A stretch of 64,000 nucleotides of DNA from Knoellia remsis (GTDB lineage Bacteria; Actinomycetota; Actinomycetes; Actinomycetales; Dermatophilaceae): the NCBI RefSeq assembly GCF_003002895.1, contig NZ_PVTI01000020.1, positions 1 to 64,000 of the forward strand. The letters are read 5' to 3'. The notes under the pieces were generated by a model, which saw nothing but the letters and a program-made list of their open reading frames with translations, searched no databases and had not been told where the DNA came from. Position numbers and translations under genes: made by a program. This document shows, piece by piece, positions 26,659-38,341 of the stretch (positions are counted from its first letter, which is position 1; each line of letters starts with the position of its first letter).

Positions 26659-27914
26659 CGGGACCACGGCTTCGGCAGCACGGCGATGGAGCGCCGCAGG
26701 ATCGAGGGGCGGCCGGACAGCGCTGCGGCACAACCGGGTTCGGCCCGGGCGAAGGACAACAGGATGCCGACCGCGAACATCGTCGTGACGAGTGAGGACC
26801 CACCCGAGGACACGAACGGCAAGGGCACGCCGATCACCGGGAGCAGGCCGATGACTGCGCCGACGTTGACCATGGCCTGGACGACGATCCAGCACATGAT
26901 GCCGGCGGTGGCGATCCGCACGAAGGGGTCGGACGTCCGCATCACGAGCCGGTAGCACGCGAACGCCAGGATGAGGAAGAGGCCGAGGACGGTGATCGTG
27001 CCGAGCAGCCCGAGCTCCTCGCCGATGATCGCGAAGATGAAGTCGTTGTGCGACTCCGCGAGCCACTGCCACTTCTCCCGGGACCCACCCAGGCCGAGGC
27101 CGAGCCAGCCGCCGTCGGCGAGGGCGTAGCGGCCCTGGATGCTCTGGCGGGCAGCGCCGAACGGGTCGGTGTCGTTGCCGAGCCAGACGTCGAAGCGCGC
27201 CAACCGGTTCGGGCTCGTCACCACGAAGGAGACCGCGACGGTGGCGAAGAGCAGCGCCGACGCCGCGAACCAGCGCCCCGGCACACCTGCGGTGAAGAGC
27301 ACCCCGCCGACGATGGCGAGGAGGATCAGCACCGTCCCGAGGTCGTGGCCGAGGAGGACGAGTCCGACGGCGACGAGCGCGATGGGGAAGACGTAGGGCA
27401 CGAGGGCGTGCCCCACCTGGTGCAAGTGCTTGCGCTTGGCCGCGAGGACGAGCCCGCCGCTCAGGGCGAGGCCCACCTTCAGCAGCTCGGACGGCTGCAC
27501 CGTGAAGACCTGGAGGTCGAGCCAGTTGCGGTTGCCCTTGACGTCGAAGCCGAGGCCGGTGAAGACGAGCGCCTGGAGCACCAGGCCGACGACCATGACC
27601 GGCAGGGCGAGCTTCTTCCACGTGGGCACCGAGAGCCTGGAGGCCACGACGAGAGCGACGGTGCCGATGACCGCGAACACGAGCTGGTTGAGGAAGATCG
27701 AGTACGCCGACCCGGAGTTCGTGCGGTTCAGCGAGGTGACGACCGAGGCCGACAGGACCATGACGAGCCCGAACGTCACGAGGGTCGTCGCGACACCGGC
27801 GAGGACGTAGTACGTCGTGACCGGACGGTCAAGCCGCTGCAGCCATGCGGGGGTGTCGGTGAGGGCGCGGGCCCTCGTCGCCGCACCCTTGAGGGGGCCG
27901 GTCGTGCTGCTCAC
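26655..27914 (-). CDS. ftsW: Septal peptidoglycan glycosyltransferase FtsW
   Basis: 419 aa SEDS protein with about ten transmembrane helices. Typical motifs are GNRNWLDLQVFTVQPSELLK, the extracellular loop ending in LAESHNDFIFAIIGEELG, and PLPFVSSGGSSLV. It polymerises lipid II together with FtsI. Start GTG 27914 follows GGGGGAG by eight bases and is four bases from the murD stop. The coding sequence ends in overlap with murG. Confidence 0.96.
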   Translation of the reverse strand: MSSTTGPLKGAATRARALTDTPAWLQRLDRPVTTYYVLAGVATTLVTFGLVMVLSASVVTSLNRTNSGSAYSIFLNQLVFAVIGTVALVVASRLSVPTWKKLALPVMVVGLVLQALVFTGLGFDVKGNRNWLDLQVFTVQPSELLKVGLALSGGLVLAAKRKHLHQVGHALVPYVFPIALVAVGLVLLGHDLGTVLILLAIVGGVLFTAGVPGRWFAASALLFATVAVSFVVTSPNRLARFDVWLGNDTDPFGAARQSIQGRYALADGGWLGLGLGGSREKWQWLAESHNDFIFAIIGEELGLLGTITVLGLFLILAFACYRLVMRTSDPFVRIATAGIMCWIVVQAMVNVGAVIGLLPVIGVPLPFVSSGGSSLVTTMFAVGILLSFARAEPGCAAALSGRPSILRRSIAVLPKPWSR

Positions 27915-27918
27915 TGGA

Positions 27919-29445
27919 TCACTCCCCCGTGGCCGCTCGGCGGAGCACCGCCTCTGCGAAGGCGTCTCCGCGCGCACCGTAGTTGTCGAACATGTCCATG
28001 GAGGCCGCCGCGGGTGCGAGGAGCACGACGTCACCCGGCTGGGCGAGCGTCGCGGCCTGCGCAACGACCTGGTCCATGGCTCCAGTGTCCGTGTCGGGGA
28101 GGTCGATGACGGGGACATCGGGGGCGTGTCGGGCAAGCGCCTGGGCGATCTGGGCCCGGTCGCGGCCGAGGAGCACGACACCGCGCAGCCGCGGCGCCGC
28201 GTCGCGGACGAGGTCGTCGACGTCGGCGCCCTTGAGGAGCCCGCCGGCCACCCAGACGACGTGCTCGTATGCCGTGAGTGACGCCGCTGCGGCGTGGGGG
28301 TTGGTCGCCTTGGAGTCGTCGACCCACCGCACGTCGCCGACCGTGGCGACCTCGGCCATGCGATGGGCGTCGGGCCGGAAGGCGCGCAGGCCCGCCGCCA
28401 CGGCTCGGGTGGGGACACCGTGGGCGCGGGCCAGTGCAGCCGCCGCGAGGGCGTCGGCGACGAGATGCGGGGCAACGTCGGGCGCGTCGCCGCGAAGGTC
28501 GGCGAGGGTGGCGAGCTCAGCCGCGGCATGACGACGCTGCTCGACGAAGGCCCGGTCGGCGAGGACGTCATCGACCAGACCGACCATCGATGGCGCCGGG
28601 GTCCCGAGGGTGAACCCGATCGCACGGCAGCCTTCCTGGACCTCGGCGTCCTCGACGAGGCGTTCGGTCTGGGGGTCCTCGACGTTGTAGACGCAGGCGA
28701 TCTCGGTGCCCTGGTAGATCTTGCCCTTGGCCGCGACGTACTCCTCGTAGGAGCCGTGCCAGTCGACATGGTCCGGGGCGATGTTGAGGCAGACCGAGGC
28801 CTGCGGCCGGATCGAGTCGGACCAGTGCAGCTGGAAGCTCGACAGCTCGACGGCGATGGCGTCGAAGGGCTGCGGGTCCATGATCGCCTCGAGGATCGGG
28901 GTGCCGACGTTGCCCGCACTGGTGGCGCGCTCCCCCGCTGCCTGCAGGATGGACGCGAGCATCTGCACGGTCGTCGTCTTGCCGTTGGTGCCGGTGATCG
29001 TCAGCCAGGGTGCCGCACCCTCGAGAGGGCGCATCCGCCACGCGAGCTCGACCTCGCCCCAGATGGGCACGCCGGCGGTTGCGGCGCCGGCGAGGAGCGG
29101 CTGGGTCGGCGGCCACCCCGGGGAGGTGACGACGAGGTCGACCGGCTCGGACGGCATACGGCTCACGTGCTCGGGACCGAAGCGCAGCTCGGCGTCGAGG
29201 ATCTCGAGGATCCGCGCGCGCTCGGCGAGCGCGGGCGAGTCCTCCGGCGACGAGGCGTCGACGACGAGGACGTGCGCCCCTCTCTCGAGGAGGGCATCGG
29301 CCGCGGCGAAGCCGCTCACGCCGAGGCCGGCGACGAGGACGCGCAGGCCGGCCCAGTCGGCCTCGCGGTGCGTCAGGCCGTCGAGGCGCTCGCGCTGGTC
29401 GCTCGAACGGTCGCTCGGGTCAGGGTTCGCGTCGTGGGTGCTCAT
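27919..29445 (-). CDS. murD: UDP-MurNAc-L-Ala-D-glutamate ligase
   Basis: 508 aa Mur ligase adding D-Glu. It shows LRVLVAGLGVSGFAAADALL at the N-terminus, ATP loop ITGTNGKTTTVQ, and C-terminal WVDDSKATNPHAA. The first 35 residues are a hydrophilic extension. ATG 29445 shares one base with the mraY stop (TGATG), so translation is coupled. Confidence 0.97.
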   Translation of the reverse strand: MSTHDANPDPSDRSSDQRERLDGLTHREADWAGLRVLVAGLGVSGFAAADALLERGAHVLVVDASSPEDSPALAERARILEILDAELRFGPEHVSRMPSEPVDLVVTSPGWPPTQPLLAGAATAGVPIWGEVELAWRMRPLEGAAPWLTITGTNGKTTTVQMLASILQAAGERATSAGNVGTPILEAIMDPQPFDAIAVELSSFQLHWSDSIRPQASVCLNIAPDHVDWHGSYEEYVAAKGKIYQGTEIACVYNVEDPQTERLVEDAEVQEGCRAIGFTLGTPAPSMVGLVDDVLADRAFVEQRRHAAAELATLADLRGDAPDVAPHLVADALAAAALARAHGVPTRAVAAGLRAFRPDAHRMAEVATVGDVRWVDDSKATNPHAAAASLTAYEHVVWVAGGLLKGADVDDLVRDAAPRLRGVVLLGRDRAQIAQALARHAPDVPVIDLPDTDTGAMDQVVAQAATLAQPGDVVLLAPAAASMDMFDNYGARGDAFAEAVLRRAATGE

Positions 29446-30524
29446 CAGACGCCTGCGACCCACTCGGCGTAGAAGATGCCCAGACCGAGCGCGACGAAGA
29501 GTCCGGCGATGATCCAGAAGCGGATGACGATCGTGACCTCCTGCCACCCGAGCAGCTCGAAGTGGTGCTGCAGCGGGGCCATCCGGAAGACCCGCTTGCC
29601 CGTGGTCTTGAACGACGCGACCTGGATGATCACCGACAGCGTGATGGTGACGAAGAGCCCGCCGATGATGACGACGAGGAACTCGGTCCGGGTGACGATG
29701 GCCAGCCCCGCCAATGCTCCACCCAGGGCGAGCGAGCCGGTGTCGCCCATGAAGATCTTCGCGGGCGAGCCGTTCCACCAGAGGAAGCCGAAGCAGGCAC
29801 CCATGAGGGCGGCCGCGACGATGGCGAGGTCGAGCGGGTCGCGCACCTCGTAGCACTTCACGCCGGGGTTGGTCTGGCAGTTCTGGTTGAACTGCCAGAT
29901 CCCGATGAGGACGTAGGCCGCGAAGGTCATCACCGACGCCCCGGTCGCGAGCCCGTCGAGCCCGTCGGTGAGGTTCACGCCGTTGCTCGTCCCGGCGATG
30001 ATGAGGTTCGCGAAGAGAACGAAGAGCAGGATGCCGGCGATCGTCCCGGCGAAGGCGAGGTCGATGTTGGTCTCGCGCACGAAGGACACCTTCGTCGACG
30101 CGGGGGTGCGACCGGCGTCGTTGGGCATCTGCAGGGCGAGCACCGCGAAGACGGTGGCGACGAGGGTCTGCCCGAAGAGCTTCTCCTTGGACCGCAGGCC
30201 GAGGCTGCGCTGCTTGCTGATCTTGATGTAGTCGTCGAGGAAGCCGACGAGACCGAGACCGCTCATGAGGAACAGGACGAGCAGACCGCTCCAGCTCGGG
30301 GTCGACCAGAAGAGGAGGTGGGCTGCGGCGTATGCCGTGAGGGTCGCGCCGACGATGACCGCGCCGCCCATCGTGGGCGTGCCGCGCTTCGTGTGGTGCG
30401 AGGTCGGGCCGTCGTCGCGGATGAACTGGCCGTAGCCGCGCTTCACGAGCACCTTGATGTACATCGGGGTGCCGAAGAGCGCGACGACGAGGCTCACGAC
30501 GGCGGCGACGAGGACGCCCTTCAC
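29445..30524 (-). CDS. mraY: Phospho-MurNAc-pentapeptide transferase MraY
   Basis: 359 aa with ten transmembrane helices. Catalytic motifs are [27 protein letters not shown] and [14 protein letters not shown]. It transfers phospho-MurNAc-pentapeptide to undecaprenyl phosphate, giving lipid I. Start GTG 30524 follows GGAGGGCACAGC and overlaps the murF stop (GTGA). Confidence 0.97.
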   Translation of the reverse strand: MKGVLVAAVVSLVVALFGTPMYIKVLVKRGYGQFIRDDGPTSHHTKRGTPTMGGAVIVGATLTAYAAAHLLFWSTPSWSGLLVLFLMSGLGLVGFLDDYIKISKQRSLGLRSKEKLFGQTLVATVFAVLALQMPNDAGRTPASTKVSFVRETNIDLAFAGTIAGILLFVLFANLIIAGTSNGVNLTDGLDGLATGASVMTFAAYVLIGIWQFNQNCQTNPGVKCYEVRDPLDLAIVAAALMGACFGFLWWNGSPAKIFMGDTGSLALGGALAGLAIVTRTEFLVVIIGGLFVTITLSVIIQVASFKTTGKRVFRMAPLQHHFELLGWQEVTIVIRFWIIAGLFVALGLGIFYAEWVAGV

Positions 30525-31932
30525 GCTGTGCCCTCCTCGGTGGTCGTGGTGGAAGTTGAACTCTCGATGACTCGGTCTCCGAGCCACCGTAGCCCCGCGT
30601 CACGGCTCGACTTGAACAACACGACGTCACCTGCGGCGAGTTCTGCCCGCAGCAGCTCCTCGGCGGCCGCGGCGTCCGGCACCCAGCGCACGGTCGTGCC
30701 GGGGACGGCGGCGATCTCGGACATGGGCCGAGCGACCTCACCGACGACGACCAGTTCGTCGACGCCGCGCCGCTGCGCCTCCCGACCCACGCCGGCGTGG
30801 GCGTCGTCGGACTCCTGCCCGAGCTCGAGCATCGACCCGAGGACGGCCCAGGTGCGGCGGCCGGAGCCCATCGACTCGAGCGCCGCGAGGGCGGCGAGCA
30901 TCGAGTCGGGGTTGGCGTTGTAGGCGTCGTTGACCACCGTGATGCCGTCGGCGAGCTCGGTGACCTCCATGCGCCAGCGGCTCACGACTCCGGCGGCACC
31001 GATCTCCCGGACGGCGTCGTCGAGACCCATCCCGCACTCGAGGGCCACGGCGAGGACGGCCAGGGCGTTGCCGACGTGATGACGCCCCACGAGAGTCATC
31101 GCGACGTCACGGTTGCCCGCCGGGGTCTCGACGCGGAACCTCGCCCGACCGTCGGAGCCGACGGTGACGTCCTGCGCCCGCACCTGCGCGTCCTCGGACT
31201 CACCGACGAGGATCACCCGGGCCGACGTCCGCCCCGCCATGGACCGGACCACCGGGTCGTCCGCGTTGAGGACGGCGAGGCCGTCCTCGGTCAGTGCCTC
31301 GACGAGCTCGCCCTTGGCCACGGCGATCGCCTCGCGCGAGCCGAACTCACCGACATGGGCGGTGCCGACGTTGAGGACGACGGCGATGCGCGGTGGCGCG
31401 ATACGGGTGAGGTAGGCGATGTGCCCGATGCCGCGGGCCCCCATCTCGACGACGAGGAAGCGTGTGCCCTCGTCGATGCGGGTCACGGTGAGTGGAACGC
31501 CGACCTCGGAGTTGTAGGAGCCGACGGGAGCGATGGTCGGGGCCAGGGCGGACAGGACCGTGCCGAGCAGGTCCTTGGTCGTCGTCTTGCCGGAGGAGCC
31601 GGTGATGCCGACGACGGTGAGGTCCCGGGCCCGGTCAACGACGGCCCGCGCGACCGTCGCGAACGCCTCCTGGACGTCCTCGACGACGACGCACGGCAGC
31701 TCGGTGACGGGTCGCGAGGTGAGCGCCGCGACGGCGCCGGCGGCCGCTGCCCCGGCGACGAAGTCGTGGCCGTCCGCGGTCTCGCCGACCCGGGCGACGT
31801 AGAGGCTGCCGGCCTGCGCCTCACGCGAGTCCGTGACGACCGGACCGGTGACGACGACGTCCGCACCCGTGGTGGGTGAGGCGTGGACGGTACCGCCGGT
31901 GAGGTCGGCGATCTCCTTCAGCGACAACGGGA

Positions 31933-31936
<4 letters not shown>
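30521..31936 (-). CDS. murF: UDP-MurNAc-tripeptide-D-Ala-D-Ala ligase
   Basis: 471 aa Mur ligase that adds D-Ala-D-Ala. The ATP loop is [24 protein letters not shown] and [19 protein letters not shown] are MurF motifs. Start GTG 31936 ([15 protein letters not shown]) overlaps the murE stop (GTGA). Confidence 0.97.
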
Positions 31937-33474
<1,538 letters not shown>

Positions 33475-33485
33475 GACGAGCCAGA

Positions 33486-35627
33486 CTACTTGCCGCCCGA
33501 GGCTTTCCCGTCCTGCAGCGTCCGCGGGTCGGAGGCGGCCTGCTCGGGTGTCACCGTGAGCGGGACCTGGGGCTTGCTGGTCCCCGTCGGCGGGATCTTG
33601 AGCTCTTGGAGGGCGTAGGTCATGACGTCCTGGAACACCGGGGCAGCGACCGTGCCGCCGTAGATGCTCGCCGTGGGCCGCTGGAGGATGACCGCGACGA
33701 CGAGCTGTGGGTCGTCGGCCGGGGCGTAGCCGATGAAGCTCGCCGTCTTGCCGGAGTACTTCCCGAGCTTGGCGTCGTAGTACTCCGCGGTGCCGGTCTT
33801 GCCGGCGACGCGGTAGCCGGGGATCTGCGCCGCCGGAGCCGTGCCCTCGTCGGACACCGCACCCTCGAGCATGGCGTTGAGCTTGGTCGCGGTGTCCTCG
33901 GAGATGACGCGCTTGCTCTTCTTCTGCGGAGCCTTCGCGAACTGGCCGTTCTCGTCGGTGGTGCCCTTGACGAGCGAGGGCGTGATCCGTACGCCGTCGT
34001 TGGCGATCGTCTGGAAGACCGAGGTGGCCTGGATCGCGGTGACCGACAGGCCTTGCCCGAACATCACCGTCGAGCGCTGGGTGCCGCTCCACTTCTCGGC
34101 GGGCGCGAAGATGCCGGCGGACTCACCCGGGAAGCCCAGACCGGACTTCGACCCGATGCCGAAGTTGCGGTAGTACTCCTCCAGGCGCTTCGGCTCGAGG
34201 GTCTCGCCGATGAGGATCGTCCCGATGTTGCTCGACTCCGCCAGCGTGCCGGCGACGGTGCGGTAGAGGGTCGGGTGGTCGTGGCTGTCCTTGAAGTTCG
34301 TGTCGAAGCGCTTCAACCGGTTGGGGATGACGACCGGCTGGTCAGGAGTGACCTTCTTGTCCTCGAGCGCGGCCGCGACCGTCATGACCTTGGCCGTGGA
34401 CCCGGGCTCGAACACGTCGTTGAGCGCCTTGTTGACGAGGCTGCCCTTGGCGCTGCCGATGTCGTTGGGGTCGTACGTCGGGTAGGACGCGAGAGCGAGG
34501 ACCTCACCGGTGCGGGGGTTCATGACGACCGCGGTGCCGGACTGGGCACCCATCTTGGCCATCTGCTGGGCGAGGGCGTTCTGGGCGTACCACTGGATGT
34601 TGGAGTTCACCGTCAGGGTGACGTCCTTGCCGTCGACCGCCTCGACACCGCCTTGTCGCCCACCCGGGATCTTCGACCCGTCGGGCGCCTTCTCGAAGAC
34701 GGAGTACCCCGCCTTGCCGGCGAGCTGCTCGTCCACCATGAGCTCGAGCCCGCCACCGGCCTTGCCGTCGTTGGTGACGAAGCCGACGAGCGATGCGGCG
34801 TCGGGTCCCTGCGGGTAGACCCGCTCCGGCACAGACTCGGCGGAGTCGCGGTAGATGCCCGGGATGCCGAGCTCGGCGATCTTCCGCCAGGTGAGAGGGC
34901 TGACCTTGCGGTCGAGGATCTGGTACCGGCCGGCTCCGGTCAGCTTGGTGCGGACCTCGGCTGCGCTCTTGCCCAGGAGCGGGGCCAGGGCGGTCGCGGC
35001 GGCGTCGACGGCCTCGTCGCTCGTCGCCGGGTCACACTTCTGCCGGTCCTTCTGCTTGTAGGTGCAGACGGCCGTCGGGTCGGCGACGACGGTCTCGCGG
35101 GCACGGCTCGAGGCCAGGACGACGCCGTCGGAGGAGAGGATCTTGCCGCGCAGCGCCGGCGTGACGACCTTCTCGGTGCGCTGCTTGAGCGCCGCCTCGG
35201 CGACGGCTGCCGAGTCGAACCCCTGGATGCGCAGCAGCTGCGCAGCGAAGAGGCTGAAGACGAACAGCGTGGCGACGGTCAGTCCGCGCATCCGCCGGCG
35301 CGGGTTGCCCGGCGCTCCGGATCCGCGGCGCCGGGACGGCGGGCGGCGGGGCGGGCCTCCGCGGCCGCCACGAGCGGCGGCGGGTCGCTTCGCCGAGGCC
35401 GGCCGCGTGCCCTTCGGGCGGCGGCTGCCGGACGTGGGCCCGGTGCCCGACGCGGAGCGTCCGGTCGAGCCGGTGCGCTGGGTCGAGCCGGTGCGCTGGG
35501 TGGAGCCGGTGCGCGGGGTGGAACCGGCGCTCCCCCGTCCCGTCGCTCGGCGCCCCGACGGGGACGGAGTCCGTCGGGTCGCGCGTCCACGGGAGGGCGG
35601 CGGCGTGCGGGGAGTCGGCGGCGTCAC
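33486..35627 (-). CDS. ftsI: Septal transpeptidase FtsI (class B PBP3)
   Basis: 713 aa. A long, very basic, Ser/Thr/Gly/Pro-rich cytoplasmic tail (residues about 1-110) contains three GSTQRT-type repeats. One transmembrane helix (LTVATLFVFSLFAAQLL) is followed by the PBP dimerisation domain. The transpeptidase domain has SxxK in EPGSTAKV, SxN in ESSN and KTGT in AGKTGTAEY. It cross-links septal peptidoglycan with FtsW. GTG 35627 overlaps the ftsL stop (GTGA). Confidence 0.96.
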   Translation of the reverse strand: MTPPTPRTPPPSRGRATRRTPSPSGRRATGRGSAGSTPRTGSTQRTGSTQRTGSTGRSASGTGPTSGSRRPKGTRPASAKRPAAARGGRGGPPRRPPSRRRGSGAPGNPRRRMRGLTVATLFVFSLFAAQLLRIQGFDSAAVAEAALKQRTEKVVTPALRGKILSSDGVVLASSRARETVVADPTAVCTYKQKDRQKCDPATSDEAVDAAATALAPLLGKSAAEVRTKLTGAGRYQILDRKVSPLTWRKIAELGIPGIYRDSAESVPERVYPQGPDAASLVGFVTNDGKAGGGLELMVDEQLAGKAGYSVFEKAPDGSKIPGGRQGGVEAVDGKDVTLTVNSNIQWYAQNALAQQMAKMGAQSGTAVVMNPRTGEVLALASYPTYDPNDIGSAKGSLVNKALNDVFEPGSTAKVMTVAAALEDKKVTPDQPVVIPNRLKRFDTNFKDSHDHPTLYRTVAGTLAESSNIGTILIGETLEPKRLEEYYRNFGIGSKSGLGFPGESAGIFAPAEKWSGTQRSTVMFGQGLSVTAIQATSVFQTIANDGVRITPSLVKGTTDENGQFAKAPQKKSKRVISEDTATKLNAMLEGAVSDEGTAPAAQIPGYRVAGKTGTAEYYDAKLGKYSGKTASFIGYAPADDPQLVVAVILQRPTASIYGGTVAAPVFQDVMTYALQELKIPPTGTSKPQVPLTVTPEQAASDPRTLQDGKASGGK
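35467..35520. repeat. Three 18-bp tandem repeats within ftsI
   Basis: Units GAGCCGGTGCGCTGGGTS recur at 35467, 35485 and 35503 (plus-strand sense) with few changes. In the minus-strand frame they encode six-residue GSTQRT units of the FtsI cytoplasmic tail. Confidence 0.85.
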
Positions 35628-36358
35628 GGCGTGGCGGTCGCGCTCGGTGCGGAGGAGGGCGACGCCGACGGTGTCGCGGACGGGGCTGTCGACGGCGTCG
35701 CCGACGACCGCGGGGTGCTCGAGGCGCTGGCCGACGGGGTGGGCTGCGGCTGTGCCGCGGGCACCGGCCGGCTCGACGTCGTGGTCGTGGTCTTGCCCGT
35801 GCGCGAGTCGACACTGGTCTTCGTCACCTCGACCGTGTCCCCCTTGATGGTCGTGACCGTGGTCGTCGTCACCGTGCCCTCCGTCCGGACGGTCGTCTTC
35901 GGCGTGGTGGCCGGGCGCTTGGCCGCGGCGGTCGTGTTGCCCTGTGTCGCCACAGTAAATTCCTTCTGCTGCGTCGCCGCAGACGCCACGCCGAGGACCT
36001 TGCCATCCTCGAGCCGGAGGAAGGCCGCCGTCTCCGCGGGCACCATCCCCATGCCGAGAGCGCGCTGGGCCAGCGCTGAGGGCGCGCTCTGCGCGTCGAT
36101 GGCGTGGTCGAGGGCCTCCTCGGTCGCGGTGAGCTCGTTCGAGCGGTCCTGGAGGTCGCCGAGGACGAACGAGCCCTTGGCCATCGCGGTGTTGAGCATG
36201 AGCACGCCGAGCAGTCCGGCGACGAGCAGCGCGAGGCAGGCGCCGACGAACGCCGGCTGGCCCTGCGCCGGCTGCTCACGCACGACGCGCAGCGGGCGCG
36301 GACGGGTCGTCGGGCTGCCTGCCCGGTTCAGCGGGCGGACGGTTGCGGTCTGGCTCAT
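35624..36358 (-). CDS. ftsL: FtsL-like division protein
   Basis: 244 aa. A short basic cytoplasmic part, one transmembrane helix ([19 protein letters not shown]), a coiled coil ([20 protein letters not shown]) and the [21 protein letters not shown] motif typical of actinobacterial FtsL. The second half (residues about 130-244) is Thr/Ser/Pro-rich low complexity, probably a periplasmic disordered tail. Position between rsmH and ftsI supports the call. ATG overlaps the rsmH stop (ATGA). Confidence 0.88.
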   Translation of the reverse strand: MSQTATVRPLNRAGSPTTRPRPLRVVREQPAQGQPAFVGACLALLVAGLLGVLMLNTAMAKGSFVLGDLQDRSNELTATEEALDHAIDAQSAPSALAQRALGMGMVPAETAAFLRLEDGKVLGVASAATQQKEFTVATQGNTTAAAKRPATTPKTTVRTEGTVTTTTVTTIKGDTVEVTKTSVDSRTGKTTTTTSSRPVPAAQPQPTPSASASSTPRSSATPSTAPSATPSASPSSAPSATATP

Positions 36359-37338
36359 GACCGGTCTCCCCTCGTGGAGCGGATGCGTTCGGCGACGCGC
36401 AGGACTGCGGACGCGGATCGTGGGTTGGTGGACTGCTCCTGCGCCGGTGGCTTCTCACCACGGACGAGGAGCCGGAGGTATGCCGCGTGCTCGGGCAGCT
36501 CGACCGGCATCCCGGGCGGGGTGGACGACGTCGCGCCGGCGGCGAGGGCCCGCTTGGTGATGCGGTCCTCGAGCGAGTGGTAGGACAGGACGGCGATGCG
36601 GCCGCCCACGGCGAGCACGTCGATGGCGGCGGTGACGGCGCGCTGCCACGCCCCGAGCTCGTCGTTGACCTCGATGCGCAGCGCCTGGAAGGTCCGCTTC
36701 GCGGGGTGGCCACCGGTGCGCTGGGACGCCGCCGGCACCGCGGATCGGAGCAGCTCGACCAGACGCCCCGAGGTCGTGAACGGCTCCTTGTCGCGCTCAC
36801 GCACGACGGTGGAGACGATGCGGCTGGCGAACCGCTCCTCGCCGTACTCGCGCAGGATCCGGACGAGGTCGCCCGGCGCATAGGTGTTGAGGACGTCGGC
36901 CGCGGTCATGCCCCGGCCCTGGTCCATGCGCATGTCGAGCGGTGCGTCCTGCGCGTAGGCGAAGCCGCGGTCTGCCTCGTCGAGCTGCAGCGAGGACACT
37001 CCGAGGTCGAAGAGCACGGCCTGCACGCCCGACCCGGCGAGGCCGGCGTCAGCGACGACCTCGCCGATCTCGTCGTAGACGGCGTGAACGCCGGTGAAGC
37101 GGTCGCCGAAGCGGGCGAGCCGCTCCCCCGCGAGCGCGAGCGCCTCCTCGTCACGGTCGATGCCGATGACCCGCGCCTGAGGGCAGCGCTCGAGGACCGC
37201 CTCGGTGTGGCCGCCCATGCCGAGGGTGCCGTCGACGAGGACCGACCCCGGCGCCTCGAGCGCCGGCCCGAGCAGGTCGACGATGCGGTCGCGGAGGACG
37301 GGAACGTGCCGCTGCTCGGCGGCTCCCCGTGACTCCAT
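36355..37338 (-). CDS. rsmH: 16S rRNA m4C1402 methyltransferase
   Basis: 327 aa. The SAM-binding loop is [34 protein letters not shown] and [14 protein letters not shown] are RsmH motifs. Three in-frame ATGs lie close together. AGGAG sits seven bases before the third (37338), which I choose. Confidence 0.95.
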   Translation of the reverse strand: MESRGAAEQRHVPVLRDRIVDLLGPALEAPGSVLVDGTLGMGGHTEAVLERCPQARVIGIDRDEEALALAGERLARFGDRFTGVHAVYDEIGEVVADAGLAGSGVQAVLFDLGVSSLQLDEADRGFAYAQDAPLDMRMDQGRGMTAADVLNTYAPGDLVRILREYGEERFASRIVSTVVRERDKEPFTTSGRLVELLRSAVPAASQRTGGHPAKRTFQALRIEVNDELGAWQRAVTAAIDVLAVGGRIAVLSYHSLEDRITKRALAAGATSSTPPGMPVELPEHAAYLRLLVRGEKPPAQEQSTNPRSASAVLRVAERIRSTRGDRS

Positions 37339-37537
37339 CTGCATGCTCCTCATCGCTGGGCGTTCTGGCTGGCTCGGTGGGTGGGTGGGTGCTGGCTGGT
37401 CGTCGTGGCTCGTGGTGGTGAGGTCGTCCCTGGCGTTGTCGGCGGTGGGCCCCGGCCCCGGGTCCCCATCCGTCCGGCGCCCGGCACGGGGGAAGTCGTG
37501 CCGGGAGACCGGTCGGCTGGAGGCCGAGGGCCGGGGG

Positions 37538-37969
37538 TCACATGAGTCCGGGGATGACCTCCTCGGACTGCTCGGAGTAGGCCTGCTCGGTGCTCGCGAG
37601 GTACTCGTTCCACGCGTCGGTGGCCCAGACCTCGACGCGCGAGCCGGTGCCGATGACGGTGCACTCCTTGCTCAGGCCGGCGTACTGACGCAAGTGAGCG
37701 GGGATGGTGACGCGCCCCTGCTTGTCCGGGATCTCGTCGCTGGCGCCGGAGAGGAAGACGCGGATGTAGTCGCGCACGGCGCGGTTCGTCGTCGGCGCCT
37801 CCTGCATCTGCTGGGTCACCTTCGTGAACTCGTCCATGGGGAAGACGTAGAGGCAGCGCTCCTGCCCGCGGGTGACGACGAGGCCACCGGCCAGCCGCTC
37901 GCGGAACTTCGCGGGGAGGAAGAGCCGGCCCTTGTCGTCGAGGCGAGGCGTGTGCGTACCGAGGAACAC
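37538..37969 (-). CDS. mraZ: Transcriptional regulator MraZ
   Basis: 143 aa with two SpoVT/AbrB-like halves: [23 protein letters not shown] and [20 protein letters not shown], each with the DxxGR core. MraZ forms a ring and binds direct repeats upstream of its own promoter. Start GTG 37969 follows GGGAGGTGAG. It is the first gene of the division cluster. The 199 bp to rsmH are G/C-rich with GGGTGGGTGGGT and GGCCCCGGCCCC words; no gene seen. Confidence 0.96.
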   Translation of the reverse strand: MFLGTHTPRLDDKGRLFLPAKFRERLAGGLVVTRGQERCLYVFPMDEFTKVTQQMQEAPTTNRAVRDYIRVFLSGASDEIPDKQGRVTIPAHLRQYAGLSKECTVIGTGSRVEVWATDAWNEYLASTEQAYSEQSEEVIPGLM

Positions 37970-38007
37970 GTTCCGCTCACCTCCCCATCGACTCGACCCG
38001 TGGGCGA

Positions 38008-38057
38008 CACTTCACTCCGGTTTCCTCCACTTTACTCCACCTATGCGCCAGCACCAA
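38008..38057 (-). promoter_or_regulatory. mraZ promoter overlapped by MraZ-box repeats
   Basis: Minus strand: TTGGTG (38057-38052), a 17-bp spacer, and TAAAGT (38034-38029). Direct 10-bp repeats GTGGAGTAAA, GTGGAGGAAA, CCGGAGTGAA and a final GTG run across 38040-38008 and cover the -10. They match the AAAGTG[T/G]N3 box reported for mollicute MraZ. MraZ is expected to regulate its own operon here. Confidence 0.7.
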
Positions 38058-38341
38058 CCACATTGAGCACATTCACAGGCTTTCTTCGCAGGTCAGAAGC
38101 GGTGGTGCAAAGTGGAGCAGGAATGGGACCGGCAGCCTCCACGGGAAGGCCGCGCACGGCATACGCCCACCTCGCCCCGCACGAGGGGCGCCGTATGCCG
38201 TCCGCGCGCCGCGCGCGGAACCCTCCACGCCCGCTGTGAACCGACCCAAAGCGGTGCAAGCGCCTACCGAGGTGGAGCAATGTGGGGCAAGATCGAAGAC
38301 CCGCGGCGCACGGCCTCGGGACAGCGAGCACAGGAGCCCCG
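38041..38341. other. Intergenic region between mraZ and moxR with further MraZ-like boxes
   Basis: No gene. On the plus strand GTGGTGCAAA-GTGGAGCAGG (38102-38121) contains an exact copy of AAAGTGGAG from the mraZ operator. A second group, GCGGTGCAAG (38251), GGTGGAGCAA (38271) and TGTGGGGCAA (38281), keeps the 10-bp phase just before the moxR start. Two copies of GTATGCCG/CGGCATAC lie at about 38158 and 38191. Confidence 0.5.

Noticed and set aside
26659-27621. Long N-terminal extension of the MurG frame
   Set aside because: It lies across ftsW, is Arg/Pro-rich and unlike any MurG; the GTG at 26658 fits the family and the GTGA overlap.
38282-38341. Upstream start for moxR at 38282
   Set aside because: No ribosome site there, and it would place the MraZ-like repeat inside the gene; the GTG at 38342 has AGGAG at good spacing.
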